From the NCBI RefSeq assembly GCF_964340395.1, contig NC_135562.1, positions 16,254,985-16,318,984 on the forward strand: a stretch of 64,000 bases of DNA, given 5' to 3'. Below, one piece after another: positions 1 to 12,545 of the stretch (position 1 is the stretch's first letter; each line of letters opens with the position of its first letter). This DNA comes from Glandiceps talaboti. Lineage: Eukaryota; Hemichordata; Enteropneusta; Spengelidae. The notes under the pieces are model-generated. The model searched no databases. It was not told where the DNA came from and saw only the letters and a program-made list of their open reading frames with translations. The translations under genes were made by a program, and so were the position numbers.

Positions 1-1429
1 ATATGTAGTTTTGTGCCAATTATACACTTAAAAAAGTGAACCGTTTCCAACCAAATTAGTAAAGCACTAGCACAACTTATTTTTATATTGACAATTTTCT
101 AATTAACAAGCAAAAGAATATGCTGTTTTTAAATAATGACACGGAAAGTGCCATAACGGTCACAGATCAATGGTCTTTTTGCAGTTAGACTCACATGGAT
201 ACCTTATCTGAAAGCTTGAAAATATAGCATTTTCATCCGTAAGGTGTACAGTAATGTAGACAGTCTGTTTTATGGTAAGATTACAAAGCTTGTTTATGTT
301 CAATGGGAATTTATTCGAATCAAGATGAATTGTGTATAGCGGTTCACCTTATATACCTCGCAATTATCTTGGATGGAATTTCACTTTAATGACATCAAAT
401 GACCGTAACTGAATCTGGCTCGTAAAAAGTGCTATACGGGAGGCGACAATTGCCTAGTAAATGGGTTTTATTCGCATGCAACGCATTTTGTATACTTAAA
501 ATAGGAAATCGATTAGTTGGAATCTATTGAACAGATTCAAGGATGTTCCTAGTCTGGAAATATAAAGCGGTTAGGAATTCAAAAAATAATTGCCACCAAT
601 CTGTAATTAATGACCAAAGGGACATGACGCCATTCCGTGAATTTGCCACCTATAGGGATTCTTTATTGGCGGGAAATATCGCCTTTTAATGTTGTTAAGG
701 TTGTTTTTAGAATAATGTTGCGTACATGGGTATTGTAGGGCAGCGTCAATGAAAAACATTCAGAATTATTAAAAGAGTAATGTAACAAGTAATAATATAT
801 TAGAAATGTATGGTATTTGCCATAATTGGCAAACATTATATAATTGTGAGATAATTATTTAAAACATCTCATGTGTGATATTCCTGGATAACAGAGAAGT
901 CGAGTTTTATGTCAACGAATCCAAAACTCTTTTCGGCGTGATTTATTGGTGAAGACAAAACGTTATTTATACGTCAGTATAGTGATTACATCTACTCATG
1001 TGGTATGATTGAATCATTAGTTTCATCTTGACTAATTCTCATTCCACAGAATTGATTCCAACCCTAAACACCATTATCCTACCTTTCAATGACGTACTCA
1101 TGATGTCACTTCAGGAACGGAGATCATATCGAATCACAATCTAGACGAAATAGCGAAGTGAAAAACTGAAATTGACATGTTAAGCACTTAGCCTTTATGA
1201 ACAAAATAATATGTGACAACAATGTTTTCCATAGGTCCTAGTAAATATAACATAGTTCACAAAGAGAACAAATTCTTGTGAAGACATAAGTAAATGCAGA
1301 TTATTAATATGCACGATAGTTTTTTTTCTTCTCAAAATGTAATCACTTTTAGACATGATGCCATAGTATACAGGTATGCGTACAAAATTAGTTTCATGTG
1401 AAGCAATAGATACAAATGTACAGACATAT

Positions 1430-1500
1430 ACCTACCTACCTATATACCTACCTACCTACCTATATCTACCTACCTACCTACCTACCTACCTACCTACCTG
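1430..1500. repeat. (CCTA)n microsatellite
   Basis: CCTA units with three TATA interruptions. The 88-codon frame at 1376-1642 passes through it and has no other support. Confidence 0.9.
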
Positions 1501-3763
1501 CATGCATCATCAAAGCGTCAATGAAAAATATTTCTTTTCAGTATCCATTTGTGAAGGTCGATCTTTAAGTTTTTATGTATTATTCTCAAATTGGACTCAA
1601 TTTAATTTTTATCTTTATTTACAAGTCCATGGCATTGTATAATTTTTTATAAAATGAAATCAAAGGACCAATATGGACAGGTTAAGTATACAATCATAGC
1701 TAAACAAGGAAAATGGCGATTAGATCTATTATACTGATAATGAAATATAGAACAACAGTATATAAGGGCCCATTTCAAAGTAATTTCCCTTTCAATTCAG
1801 GATTACAAATAAGCTTGGCCGAACTATTCAAGCGAAAACCAATGTGTCTTTTTTGACTGCGCCCGATAATGTCATCTTACGGCCTAGTGAACCTCACATT
1901 TTTGGATATTTCAAAGACAAGCACATATCACAGCAACCTTTGCTACACGTCACTAGACTTGTCAAGTCAGATTATAAGCTTTGAAGGGTTGTCTGAATTT
2001 GACGGAAATTGAAGAATATTCTTTCAATCCACTTACGATTCTGAAATCCCATGGTATAACACATACCCCTTGCACAGTTATATATTAAGATACTCAAAGC
2101 CTAGAGTATTTGTACTTCATCTTCGACTCTCCAGGGATCACGGAATTTCTTTCATAAGAACTGTGCTTGATAAAGAGTGACGTTCCACGTAAAGTGCTGT
2201 TATAACTTTGATTGCATGTCAGTACTTATTTTGACAAAGGTTGGTCAATTTAGGCCTTTTCAGTACCAACTTGGTAGGTTCAGTAAGAATTAAGTAATAT
2301 AGCCTCTCTTTATTCTACCTAACTGTTGAAAGTTTGAGTTTATCTTTCATGCAATAATTGTGGTTATCATATTTAAGAGCCTATAACTGACGGTCATTGT
2401 TTCTCCAAAGGGGTGACTCTCCTGTTATGACTCATACGGCACAGTAGTCTCTTTTAGGGCAAAACACTCAGGGGTTTAATACAAATAAAACAAATATTCA
2501 CTGTCAATCGCTAGGGTTAACTTCGAATTCCGCATCTCAATTCCTTAAATCATAGAATGAAATATGTATAACTATGAAATATATGACTTAAGAATCATGT
2601 TTAATGGTTCAAAAGCCAGGCCTATCACTCTGCACCGTAAGAATAGATCTAAGTGTTAATTTTCTCTACGTCTGTTGCCAGGATATATATACTGAACGGG
2701 CACGTGAAGCTAATGTTGTTTTTTCTTTCTGCAACGGCTAAATCGACTCCTTCTTTCCTTAATCTATTGCGTTTTTTCAGTAACAATTAAATTTGGATTT
2801 AAGGGTTTTATTTCATAAGATTTTATTCAGAGTATTCATTCTAATATATATATATATAAAATAAAAAGCAACAACAACAACAAAAACAACACTAACAGAG
2901 TGTAGAAGTTGATCGGTTTAATAGTCCGAAAGCATTGCATAGGAGAGATTCTGTCTAATTTTGACTATTGTATGTGTTACACATAGACACTGTGTCATTT
3001 CTACATAAAAAAACATAAACAGTTATCAACTAAACGGGTACTTGTTGGTCTAAAGGTTTGTCAAACCACAAGGAAGGCAAGTTAAAACAAATACTACAAG
3101 AGAAAACTGCTTGTTTGTAATCAGTATTTGAAAGTAAATTGCAAAAAAAAAACCCCGAACGAATGTCATATAATAAGATTACACTGTGCAACATTAACTT
3201 CTCTAAAGAAATGGTCTTCAAATAGACATTTATATTACTCAGAAAGAATATTGCTTTTAGTAGCTAATGGGTCTTTTAATAAAATCAGGAAAATCGTTAT
3301 AATGAAATAAACAGTCGTTAATATTTTCTCTGGCCTTTTAATGAAACATAAAACGAGGCCTACTTTTTCACATCTGACCTTTGATTATCTGTCATTTGTC
3401 ATTGAATGTGTTCACCGTAACGAATCATGGGTTGTGAAATGTTTCTTATCAATGCCAGGACCTAAGACGACTACAGTACTCAATAAATCACGCTAAAGCT
3501 ATTCTGTACATTTAGTACCTATGAAAAATGCTGCTATGGCCAGCAAGCTGGATATAAGTAGTGATAGACAGTTTATTGACATAGCGTGGATCTAAGATAA
3601 CAAATAAATGTTCACTTTAACACGGCTGTATTACCCACCATAGATTATAAGATATACTGAGTTACCTTCAATTTCAATTTGAATGTCAAGTATTGACAGG
3701 TTATAATTTAACTTGCTTTGAATCATTATATTCACCTAAGCTTGTTACATAGACACATGGGCA

Positions 3764-4001
3764 GATACATACATACATACATACATACATACATACATAC
3801 ATACATACATACATACATACATACATAAAATGCAAAAGGAACCTGAGAGACAGTCCGAATCATTAGATGTAATCCGACGTTTCGAATACAAATTCTTTTC
3901 CAAGGTATTCAAAGGCAAGACATATTAGGTAAACACCTGAATATACCTGAAAGTATGTACATACATACATACATACATACATACATACATACATACACTT
4001 G
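3764..4001. repeat. Two (ATAC)n microsatellites
   Basis: Perfect (ATAC) at 3764-3827 and 3955-3998, separated by about 128 bp of unique sequence. Confidence 0.9.
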
Positions 4002-7000
4002 AAAGTTCTTAACACCGTTGATCTTCAAAAGTAGGAGTGTTAGTCGTTTACAGTGGCCAATTATTTAAGTTTACCAACTCTTTGGCTCCAATATGTCTAG
4101 GTAGTGGAATGGAACTTTGAAAGATAAGTTAAACATTAACAAGATAGCTTCCTGCTTGGAAATGAAAATGTAGATTTCTTTCCGGCGTAAGAAGTTTTCG
4201 TAGAAATAGTATAACCTTGCACACTAAAGAAATACACTACCAGACATTATCGAAAATAGGGTTTTAATAACGTATGGTTGCTTAAATTGTCTAATTACCG
4301 CTTTCCACAGTTAGACCGGAAGTAGGTTTCATTCTTAAATCACCAGGTTTTCGGTTTATCTTGCCCCAGTGATATATATATATTTCATATGTGTTTATTT
4401 TTGCAAGGGTCATCACCCTCGTTTTCAAACTCTTAATGCGTCGTATATTCTCTTTCAAGTGAGAATGTGCAAGGGGCAACGTGTCTTTCACAGCTAACTA
4501 GAATATGTCAAAAGGAAATATTTTATTCATTTGAGTTTTGGAGGGGAGATATTCTTTCAAATGAATAATAGTTAAAATAGTACAATCAAACTTTTTCACA
4601 CTAATAAATATTCAATTTAAAATCACAACCTTTGAACTCGGTAAAAAAGACATAACACTCTCAATAAACAATTACGATTGTTTAGTCGAAGATTTATTGC
4701 TCATTTATTTCTTGTATGTCGCCAGATTTAAGAAACGATACTTTTAGATGTGAACTTCTGTCTGACATTTCAATACCTTGATTACACTAATGGGATAGTG
4801 AAATTTTATGTGCCAACTTAGGAATGCTAAATAGTGAAAGTTAACTTTTATCCGCGGAACTCTGACCATAAAATTTACTTTTCTTTAGAGTAACGGTACG
4901 TTTTAACGCCTAGTAGTCGTCTGCCTTTCAAAATGAAATGTTACTACTAGAGTCAAAGGGAATGTTATTAAAAGTAGCTGAAACGAACGACTTTTTACGA
5001 TTTACAATAAACATAAGTGACAAAGCTAATCATCGTAAAAATATATTGTTTCATCGGAATCAGTCAAATTTGGTTGTCATTCGATACTGCTTCCTCGAGC
5101 TCGTGAAAGGCCTTCATTTCCGAAGATTGAAGATGTTCCGTCTCATTTCATTAAAGTATAACCATTTTTCCCTCAAGAGGATTTCTCAAAAAATAGCATC
5201 AACTCTCTTTAGTCTTTCAGACTTCATTTCTCCGATCACATGTCTGTGACTCTTAGAGCTAGAATATATCATTTTGCATTAACAGGAGTTCTGTTCGCTC
5301 GAACAGTTCTTTGATATTGGAAGCCACTTTGCACGTCTGTGGGATAGCACTTCCTTCCTAGTCCAGTCATGATAGCATTTGTACAGTCATACGTTTGATT
5401 GGCGCATGTGCAGAATACAGGGATGCAGACGTGTGAATTGTAGAGTTCATATTTGTAGTAGAGATTGGGATATTGGAGCTGCCTTGGAATATTACCACGA
5501 CTGTGCTGTGAACAATATTCAGTCAGGCAAATTACAGCAGTTTATTGAGCAACGAATACCATAATACTATTTTTCTGCTCTTGAATGATATGGTTGAGCT
5601 ATTACAAAGTGGCATTTGGTTTGTGATGTTTGTAGTACTCTGGTGAGAAATGTATACGAATTAGCCAAGTTTTACTTTCACATTGAAATGTTTGAAAGTA
5701 TTAAAGTAGTGTGATTTAAATATATGTACATTTATGTAAATTTATTTAAATCTGAATTTATGTAAATGGTTACCAATTTTATACATCATTTTGATATCAA
5801 GAGATAAAGTACTACATTTTGCTTTTTGTTATGTTATGAATGTATATACTTTGATTTAATGTTGGCATAGACTATCATATATGAATGTGGGCAATTCGAC
5901 AATGAGTATTAGGAGACAGACGTTGCATAAATAGTCATCGACGCACCTAAAAGTAGGAGGGAAAATGGAACAGACAGAAAGGAGATATATACTTGTTGAA
6001 AGATATATCAACCTATTATGCAGCTCGAAATAAAATGAAAAAAGGTGTTTTTCCCCAAGTGGCATAAATGGTGGTTCTTGCCATACCAGGGGATAAATCT
6101 GTTAAATATAAGAAATGACAGATCGACGATTCCACAGAAAAGTATACAAATGTCAACATTATTTAAAATAACATGTTGAAAACTACTTTTTGTTCGTCCA
6201 TTACGCTAAATCTAACACTTTGAGGTATGCTTATTTTTGCTTTTATAACCAACCCTGAAGGCATACTCGAAATTTACCACGTTTCTAGAAATTTTTAGAA
6301 TAAAGATAGTCCATCAAATCGCTGTTTGGGTAATATTTAACTTGGAATATACGATTTCGCACAAAGGTTCAAAACACATAGGTGATTTAAAAAAAAATAC
6401 ATCAGCTATTTAATACGTTTTAAGGTATGCTCCAGTGATATAAATTTACATAACAACATGTTAATTATATTACATCTAACGCAAATGGTATATTTGTTTA
6501 TCAGAAAGAAAACCATATAATGACTTAACGTTGCTTCAAGACCAATGATTAGACATTGCACATATTAATTAGTTAATAGATAAGAGTAATATGGTAATAG
6601 AGTAACAGGTTGAAATGGTGATCGCATTGGATGTGGGGGCGCTGATTTTAGGGTGCGGACCAAATATTCAATTTGATTGGATTTATTTATCGTTCAATGC
6701 CTTCAGCTGCATAAATAGGTTTGCTAGTTAAAGATTCCAAACTGAACATGTTGTACAATATTATGAGTAAGCCATTATATCTAACAAAGCAACTAGTACT
6801 ACAGGAAACTATCTGTTTGAAGTTCTTGAAACACGTTGACTGCAGAATGTATTTAGGACAAGTGGGTAAAACGTTGTAATGCAATTGTTAGCCCAGACCA
6901 AGACGTTGCTATTACGTGGTTTGTGATTTGACACCAACAGTGTAATACAACCCATTGCTATGATATCATATGACATATTGTTGCATACTACAGTGTTCTA

Positions 7001-7243
7001 CATGTATACCACTTCATCAATATATGGTTCGTTTGAAAACTTCGAACCTTATAAAGTATGTGTTCTCAAAAAGAATGCCTACTGAAAGGACATTAAAGGA
7101 ATGATTATTTCAAAATAAATAGGATATTTTGTTATTGCTCACTCTATTCATTTATTGCTTTTAATGGGTTTAATGGTGTCATAATTTAAAAACTGAAAGA
7201 AGACACGTGGATGCACAGTAGCCTGAACTAGATAGAGAGAAAA

Positions 7244-7356
7244 TACATACATACATACATACATACATACATACATACATACATACATACATGCATGCAT
7301 GCATGCATGCATGCATACATACATACATACATACATACATACATACATACATACAT

Positions 7357-7396
<40 letters not shown>

Positions 7397-7536
7397 ACAT
7401 ACATACATACATACATACATACATACATACATACATACATACATACATACATACAAAGACAGACAGGCAGGCAGACAGACAGACAGACAGGCAGACAGGC
7501 AGACAGACAGACATGCAGGCAGGCAGGCAGGCAGGC

Positions 7537-7573
<37 letters not shown>
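7244..7573. repeat. Compound microsatellite (ATAC, ATGC, AC, AGAC, AGGC)
   Basis: Order on plus: (ATAC), about six (ATGC), (ATAC), (AC), (ATAC), then mixed (AGAC)/(AGGC). The first about 210 bp are perfectly alternating purine-pyrimidine. All frames of about 75-150 codons here (YVCM, YIHT, RQTD peptides) are artefacts. Confidence 0.95.
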
Positions 7574-9089
7574 TATGAGTTGAATAGTCTTTATTGTCTG
7601 GGAGGAACCCTGAATTTTCTCTGACCATTGTAAAACTGTATTGAAATGAATTTTCTATTCAAATTACGTATGTCCATACTACGAACGTCATAAGTAAGGC
7701 AACGTGAATTTGAAAGATTACAATTTTATGTACTCATTCTTTTGTCAATTTCCAAAATGTAGTAATATGACCACGGTCGACAGACGTTATTGATCACGTC
7801 GAAAAATAACACCCAATAAAACGATCACAGACTAAGAGTGGCCGTAAAAGGTCACTGCTTAAAAAGGTGGCCATTTGGTGATCAGAAATCGATCATTATT
7901 AAGGCACGGCAATTGTGGACTGAATGTTGACAAGTCTACTGCTGAGAGTATCCAATACAGTCAGAAGTTTTGTACTCTCCACCTCTAAAAAATATTTGTA
8001 TCCATATCAAATTAAGAAAAATCCATTAGTCTTTTCTGTCAATATCTGATATGAACATCGAATAATTTAGCATTGAAATAGACAATGCACTATTATTGAA
8101 ATGATCAGAATCACGCTTCGTATTTTTTTAATCATGAATTCCTCAATACACTGATTGCATGTCATTCAGATAAAGTGTAATGAAATTTCTTTTGGGGACT
8201 TCCAAACTGTTATCATCGCCAACAGAGGGTTTAACCGTTTTGCATTACTTAATTAGTTTGCATTATTCAACACGACCTCTAACATTGTGTAGATGGGTTA
8301 AATGAACCCGTATGTCTATATTAAAAAGAAAAGTGACAAGTATATATTCCGTGACCTTGAACTTTGTCTGCCAATATGAATACAAGAAAGGGGGTGAAGT
8401 ATGACTATACAAAATTAATGACGTAGACACGTGTTTACATGACGTACTACGCAAAGGTAAGGATGGTGGTATAATCTGGTAAAAATAAACTTAAGATGTC
8501 TGTTTATCGTAATTACTTCATCATCAAAGTGGTCTATATAATTTTCGAGTCTGTCTACTGAACTCAGATAGTGAGATACAAATAATAACTAAAATAACGA
8601 AATTCACGGCTTTTTGCAAGGTTTATTGTTGTGTTTGAACGCAAGCGCAGACATATATACACATACGTATATACACTACTATATGCGTTTCCAAAGTTTC
8701 TGCAATAGTATTTCGACGTTTTCCGAGAAGTCTGACTTTGGAAACAACATAGTTTTTTTTTAATTTCAGAACAAGTGCAAGTAGTATGAGAACAATAAAT
8801 GAATTATAATTAGAAATCATTGATCTTGTGGTTTTAATGTTCTTGTTTTGCCAATGAAATACGTCTCTCAATGTTTGGGAGACCAAACAGAGAGAATCGA
8901 AAAATGCCGTAGATATTTGGTTAATTTCAAATTTTGATTTTGATTCCTAAAAATCCTAACGCTAACATTATACACTTCTTGTCATATGATATGTTATTAC
9001 AACATTAAGGGCAACATGATCCAGACACAACTTCACATTGCGTTTTGTAGGCCAAAAAAAGGAGAATTGTTTCTGATAAGGACATTTTG

Positions 9090-9340
9090 TCAGTTACTGT
9101 TACTGTTCTTTTTATTGAGCCCCTTAGAGCAAGTGTGTATTTTGGGCAGATTTTACATGCTTGTTCATGATTGGCTCTTCAGTTGTCTTTACAGAAGTAG
9201 GGAGGGTTATTTTCTGTGTTTCCCCCCTGGATCTGCAGACTGCGGCAGCATGGGCTGGGCAAACAGGAAAAAAATGACGCGAGGGTGTTTAAGTGATGCG
9301 CGCGCTGACCAGAAACAAGTTTTTTTATTTGCCTAATATA
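9090..9340 (+). repeat. Dispersed repeat, copy A
   Basis: Same family as 49544-49890, collinear over about 230 bp. It carries CAGTTACTGTTACTGTTC at its left edge, the sequence in which the 49-kb copy seems to have been hit by the LINE. The 116-residue frame across it (8986-9336) is not supported as a gene: it has no domain and the other copy does not keep the frame. Confidence 0.6.
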
Positions 9341-9984
9341 AACTAATTTCGAAATTGTTCGAAATAAAGAATAAAACTAAAGGCTTTATCTGTTCCCATA
9401 GTGTGATGGTTAAGAAGTAACACATAACGAAAATATTAGAAAAAATATCTTTTAATATTGGCTGTAATGGCAGAATGAGACGTGAAGACAGGTGGTCAAA
9501 AATGAATGTCACAGTTATCTGCTAACTCTAACTGATTTAATACTTGACGCAAACCGAAAAATTTACATCACAAACACCCATCAAACAGATAATCAAAGGT
9601 AAAGGCGACCCGACTCTACTTTATTACCTTGTTTCTAAATTGAAAAGAAAATGTAAAAAATGCAATCTAAGATGAATTTCTGCTTGGTCTCGTGGAAGGG
9701 AATTTCAAGTGAGTAACGTCTACATTTGTGTTGGTTTTATCACCAGCAATATGTGGTATTCGTCTCCAGAGATACGTGATTTGCGTTGTTAATATAACCT
9801 CCTTGTGTTGACATGCCAACCACAGACAATGTTTCTCATCACTTATTGAAAAGACACGCATACTAATTCAAAAAGGAATTCAATTAATACAAGTGCCTTT
9901 TAAATCTGTTTTAACCAGTTAACAAATTAGATTTTGTCGAATATTTAAACTTTGAGTCGTCGGTTTATTCATGGATATTCTTAC

Positions 9985-10089
9985 CATGGTGGCACTGGCA
10001 AGGGTTTTCTGTCGGTTGAAAATAAAAGCACTGGGCAGAATTGTATCTATGAAACTAGTAACCTCGTTATCACCGCTACTACTGTGAGA
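9985..10089 (-). CDS. Speculative 105-nt exon, product unknown
   Basis: On the minus strand GTGTTACAG precedes a 35-codon open segment that ends at ATG|GTAAGA, a strong donor, with phase 0 at both ends. The peptide is mixed and unbiased (it includes a Ser run, GDNEV and FNRQK), unlike the surrounding AT-rich filler. The acceptor lacks a good pyrimidine tract and I recognise no family. It lies on the same strand as the TRPC-like gene, but its phase does not continue directly from the phase-1 donor at 20740, so at least one other exon would be needed between them. Chance is a realistic explanation. Confidence 0.15.
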
Positions 10090-10693
10090 CTGTAACACGA
10101 GATAAACTTTTGTGACGTCATAAATGTCTCTCAACTTGATGGTAGATTCGTATTAGCAATAAAGATATTGTTTCACGACACGTTAACTGTACAGTACTCG
10201 AGCTCTCAGTACCACTAGTTTCATTGAACTGTTTTATAGGAATGGATTACAGCAGATACAGCAGACACTCATATGTATGATGTTATATGTCGGCTCACTC
10301 TACTTTTATCACATATTTATGACACAAAATATTATCAATAAAATAATATATATTGAAAATTGAAATAGTCAATTTCAGTTTGATTGTATGTAATATGTGA
10401 GATTGTTAACATTCTGAACTGTGATTGAGATAAGAGTTGGAAGTAGGCTAGGAAAGGGCTTATTACTACAATTGACCGTTTTGAATTCATGTGATGGAAA
10501 TCATATGTCACTGGGTGAGTACTTTGTTGTGTATAAGAGTACTGTATTAGGTCAACTTAAAGTGAACCGACACTTTTGTAAAACATAGGTCTAAAATAAA
10601 AAATATAGGCTAAAACCATTCCATTTCCAAATATTTTGCTCACTTTCACTCACTATTGTAAGCACAGTGACGTTTTAAAGTTGTCGGCCAAGA

Positions 10694-10708
10694 CCGGAAG
10701 TGACGTCA
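10694..10708 (+). promoter_or_regulatory. Composite ETS/CRE promoter motif
   Basis: CCGGAAGTGACGTCA: a consensus ETS site (CCGGAAGT) overlapping a perfect CRE by one base. This fusion is a recognised core-promoter-proximal element of TATA-less housekeeping-type promoters in animals. It lies 52 bp upstream of the ATG of the THAP-like frame on the same strand, which fits a short 5' UTR. Confidence 0.5.
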
Positions 10709-10759
10709 TAACCTAGCCACCTTCCCTCACTATTTGTGTTGTTCTCACTGTGTATAGTC

Positions 10760-10828
10760 ATGGCGGAGTGTCAGGCGTACGGGTGCAAGTATAAAATCGG
10801 TCGTGTTCCAGGAGGAAAAGGTTTTTTT
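10760..10828 (+). CDS. Possible first exon of a THAP-type zinc finger protein
   Basis: ATG at 10760 (G at -3 and +4) opens a frame whose first residues are MAECQAYGCK, followed after a Gly/Lys-rich stretch by GFF. THAP domains (C2CH zinc-dependent DNA-binding modules, also in P-element-like transposases) begin with C-x(2-4)-C near the N terminus, often as C-x-AYGCKN, and then a KSF/SFH(K/R)FP segment. The Cys pair spacing and the aromatic pair fit. After GFF the sequence reads GTAAAT, a plausible phase-0 donor at 10829; without splicing the frame ends at TAA 10871-10873 (37 residues). I did not find a continuation with the Trp, second Cys and His ligands downstream. It could be a true first exon, a gene fragment or a coincidence; the promoter motif just upstream favours a real transcribed unit. 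Confidence 0.4.
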
Positions 10829-11869
10829 GTAAATCTGAACTTAATTAAACCTAACAATACCTTGAACTTTTAAATATATTGTGCTAGCTTCAATCTAGTA
10901 ATGGCATTAACCTGGCTTCATTCTCTATTCGAGACTGAATGTACAGTAATCGTACTCGTGAAAAGGAAATTCTGATTAAATATTCAGATAGGCATGCGCA
11001 GTAGGGAACCATTTTTGAAAATGTATTAAAAGTACAATCACTTCATATAGATGAAAACAATAAATATGTAAAGTTTTATTATTTACATAATTCAGACAAC
11101 AACAATACCACTGACGTATCAATATAAAAGAAAATAGACATAAAAAATGAACGTTGATTACTTATAATAGATATAAATAATAATATGATATCCAGGTGAG
11201 AAAAAAGCTTAAATGCAGACCTACTGCATCCTGTCTAACAAAGTTCTTGCACATGTATAAAAATATTCATCGCAAAAGCAGCAAATACACAAAATAATAT
11301 TTAAAAATATGTCTGTTGTCTTTCAATTATTAGACAATTTGACAACAATTACAATATATATAAATTAGTAATTATCAACAGATGTACAATTTCTTTAAAT
11401 GTATTTAAAAATCTTAAATCACATTACTTTATTTTTTTTAAAGTACCCACAATTTGCATGCCAGTAAGGCATGCGGCCATATAATTCTATTATAGCAAAT
11501 CCGGAACAATTTATCGCATATCATTAAATTTTCTAATATGTCCGAACTTTTCTACAAAAGCATTGAAAGGCCGCACCTTTTTTGCTTGAAGACTTTTTTA
11601 TGATAGTTTCTATGCGCAGTAATAGTGAAGAATATACGTTGCCGGTTTAACAGTTACGACGAATAGTATCTACTTCAAGTTATTACATTGGTTATCACTC
11701 AATTCAGAATACCCTTAGTGGATATTCTGAAAAATCCTTTCCATATTCAAGATATATAGTTGCTGACAATCTCATGGGCATTCAACGCTTCTCTGTCTTT
11801 TGTGATTTGTTATCATTTTTTTAACACAAAAGAAGTCCGTTAATCTGAAATTGAATGTCGTCTGGCTCG

Positions 11870-12275
11870 ACTTAAGTCTCACATTACTACATCTTATCGT
11901 CTGGGTCGAATATCTTCGTTACAGTGTGTTGTCGAGTTCGACAAAGTTTTACTAGCATTATTACCACATTTCATCGACACATGTTTTCCTAGAATGGCCG
12001 CATTTCATCGTATAGCTCTACACGTGTTTTACTAGAATTGTTACATTTTATCGTTTGTTGCTAACTGGACACAATGTTAGCAAAGTTACTTATTATTTTC
12101 CGCGGATTCACCTTAATCGAGCTGACTGTAAGTTTGTATGTTGTAGTATAGATGAGTCTGTACGTATTTTAAACCATTTAAGCAGACGAATAAACTTTTT
12201 GCCGGAAGCTCACGCTAATACAATGTAGCAATGTTGGTAAATTTGTGTGGCTGATGATAAAATCATGGCATCATT
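11870..12275. repeat. 42-bp minisatellite, locus 1 (plus-oriented units, then one inverted unit)
   Basis: Diverged plus-strand units with TACATCTTATCGTCTGGG, CACATTTCATCG, GCATTTCATCG and TTACATTTTATCG spaced about 42 bp from 11885 to 12060, then an inverted unit (ACAATGTAGCAATGTTGG ... GGCTGATGATAAAAT) at 12220-12265. Confidence 0.6.
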
Positions 12276-12449
12276 CGTAATTTTTTTTATCAATTCATCG
12301 GTCGACGGTTTGTTTTAGGTTAAATATCTTTCATTGTATGACAACAGGTCTCCAAAATCTAGAGAAACATGACCATAGACATAACATTGTCTATTTTACC
12401 AAATCAGATTTGTTTGTAAGTTTGATTATTTTGCATATGTGTATGAGGT

Positions 12450-12510
12450 TTTTTGTTGCTGTTGTTGTTGCTACTGTCTACTATACCACGTCGTTGACGT
12501 GTTGCTGTTT

Positions 12511-12544
<34 letters not shown>

Positions 12545-12545
12545 C
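12450..12545. repeat. (TTG)n microsatellite
   Basis: Two TTG-rich blocks, the second a run of about 12 perfect units, separated by a short unique stretch. The Cys-rich and Thr-rich frames across it are artefacts. Confidence 0.9.

Larger units (their letters stand above)
1..7243. other. Noncoding, nothing recognised apart from the microsatellites
   Basis: AT-rich sequence. Small frames (for example 4938-5249 plus, 5379-5564 plus, 6687-6884 minus) show no domain, no convincing splice context and no codon bias. A minus-strand donor-like GTAAGTGG near 2035 has no open exon in front of it. A short motif near 6625-6695 (GGGCGC, then TGCGGACC, then TTATTTATCG) recurs in related form at 57190-57245, probably an old dispersed repeat. 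Confidence 0.6.
7574..11869. other. Noncoding except the entries at 9.09-9.34, 9.99-10.09 and 10.69-10.87 kb
   Basis: No other gene signal seen. The frame at 9667-9861 (minus) has mixed composition but no recognisable domain or splice sites. The stretch 10874-11869 is AT-rich without visible structure. Confidence 0.5.

Noticed and set aside
7148-7628. Several overlapping frames of 74-149 codons on both strands
   Set aside because: They translate tetranucleotide repeats (YVCM, YIHT, RQTD); period-4 units keep several frames open. The same applies to frames at 16774-17311, 35364-35766, 38482-39195, 41680-41972, 46137-46605 and 49387-50049.
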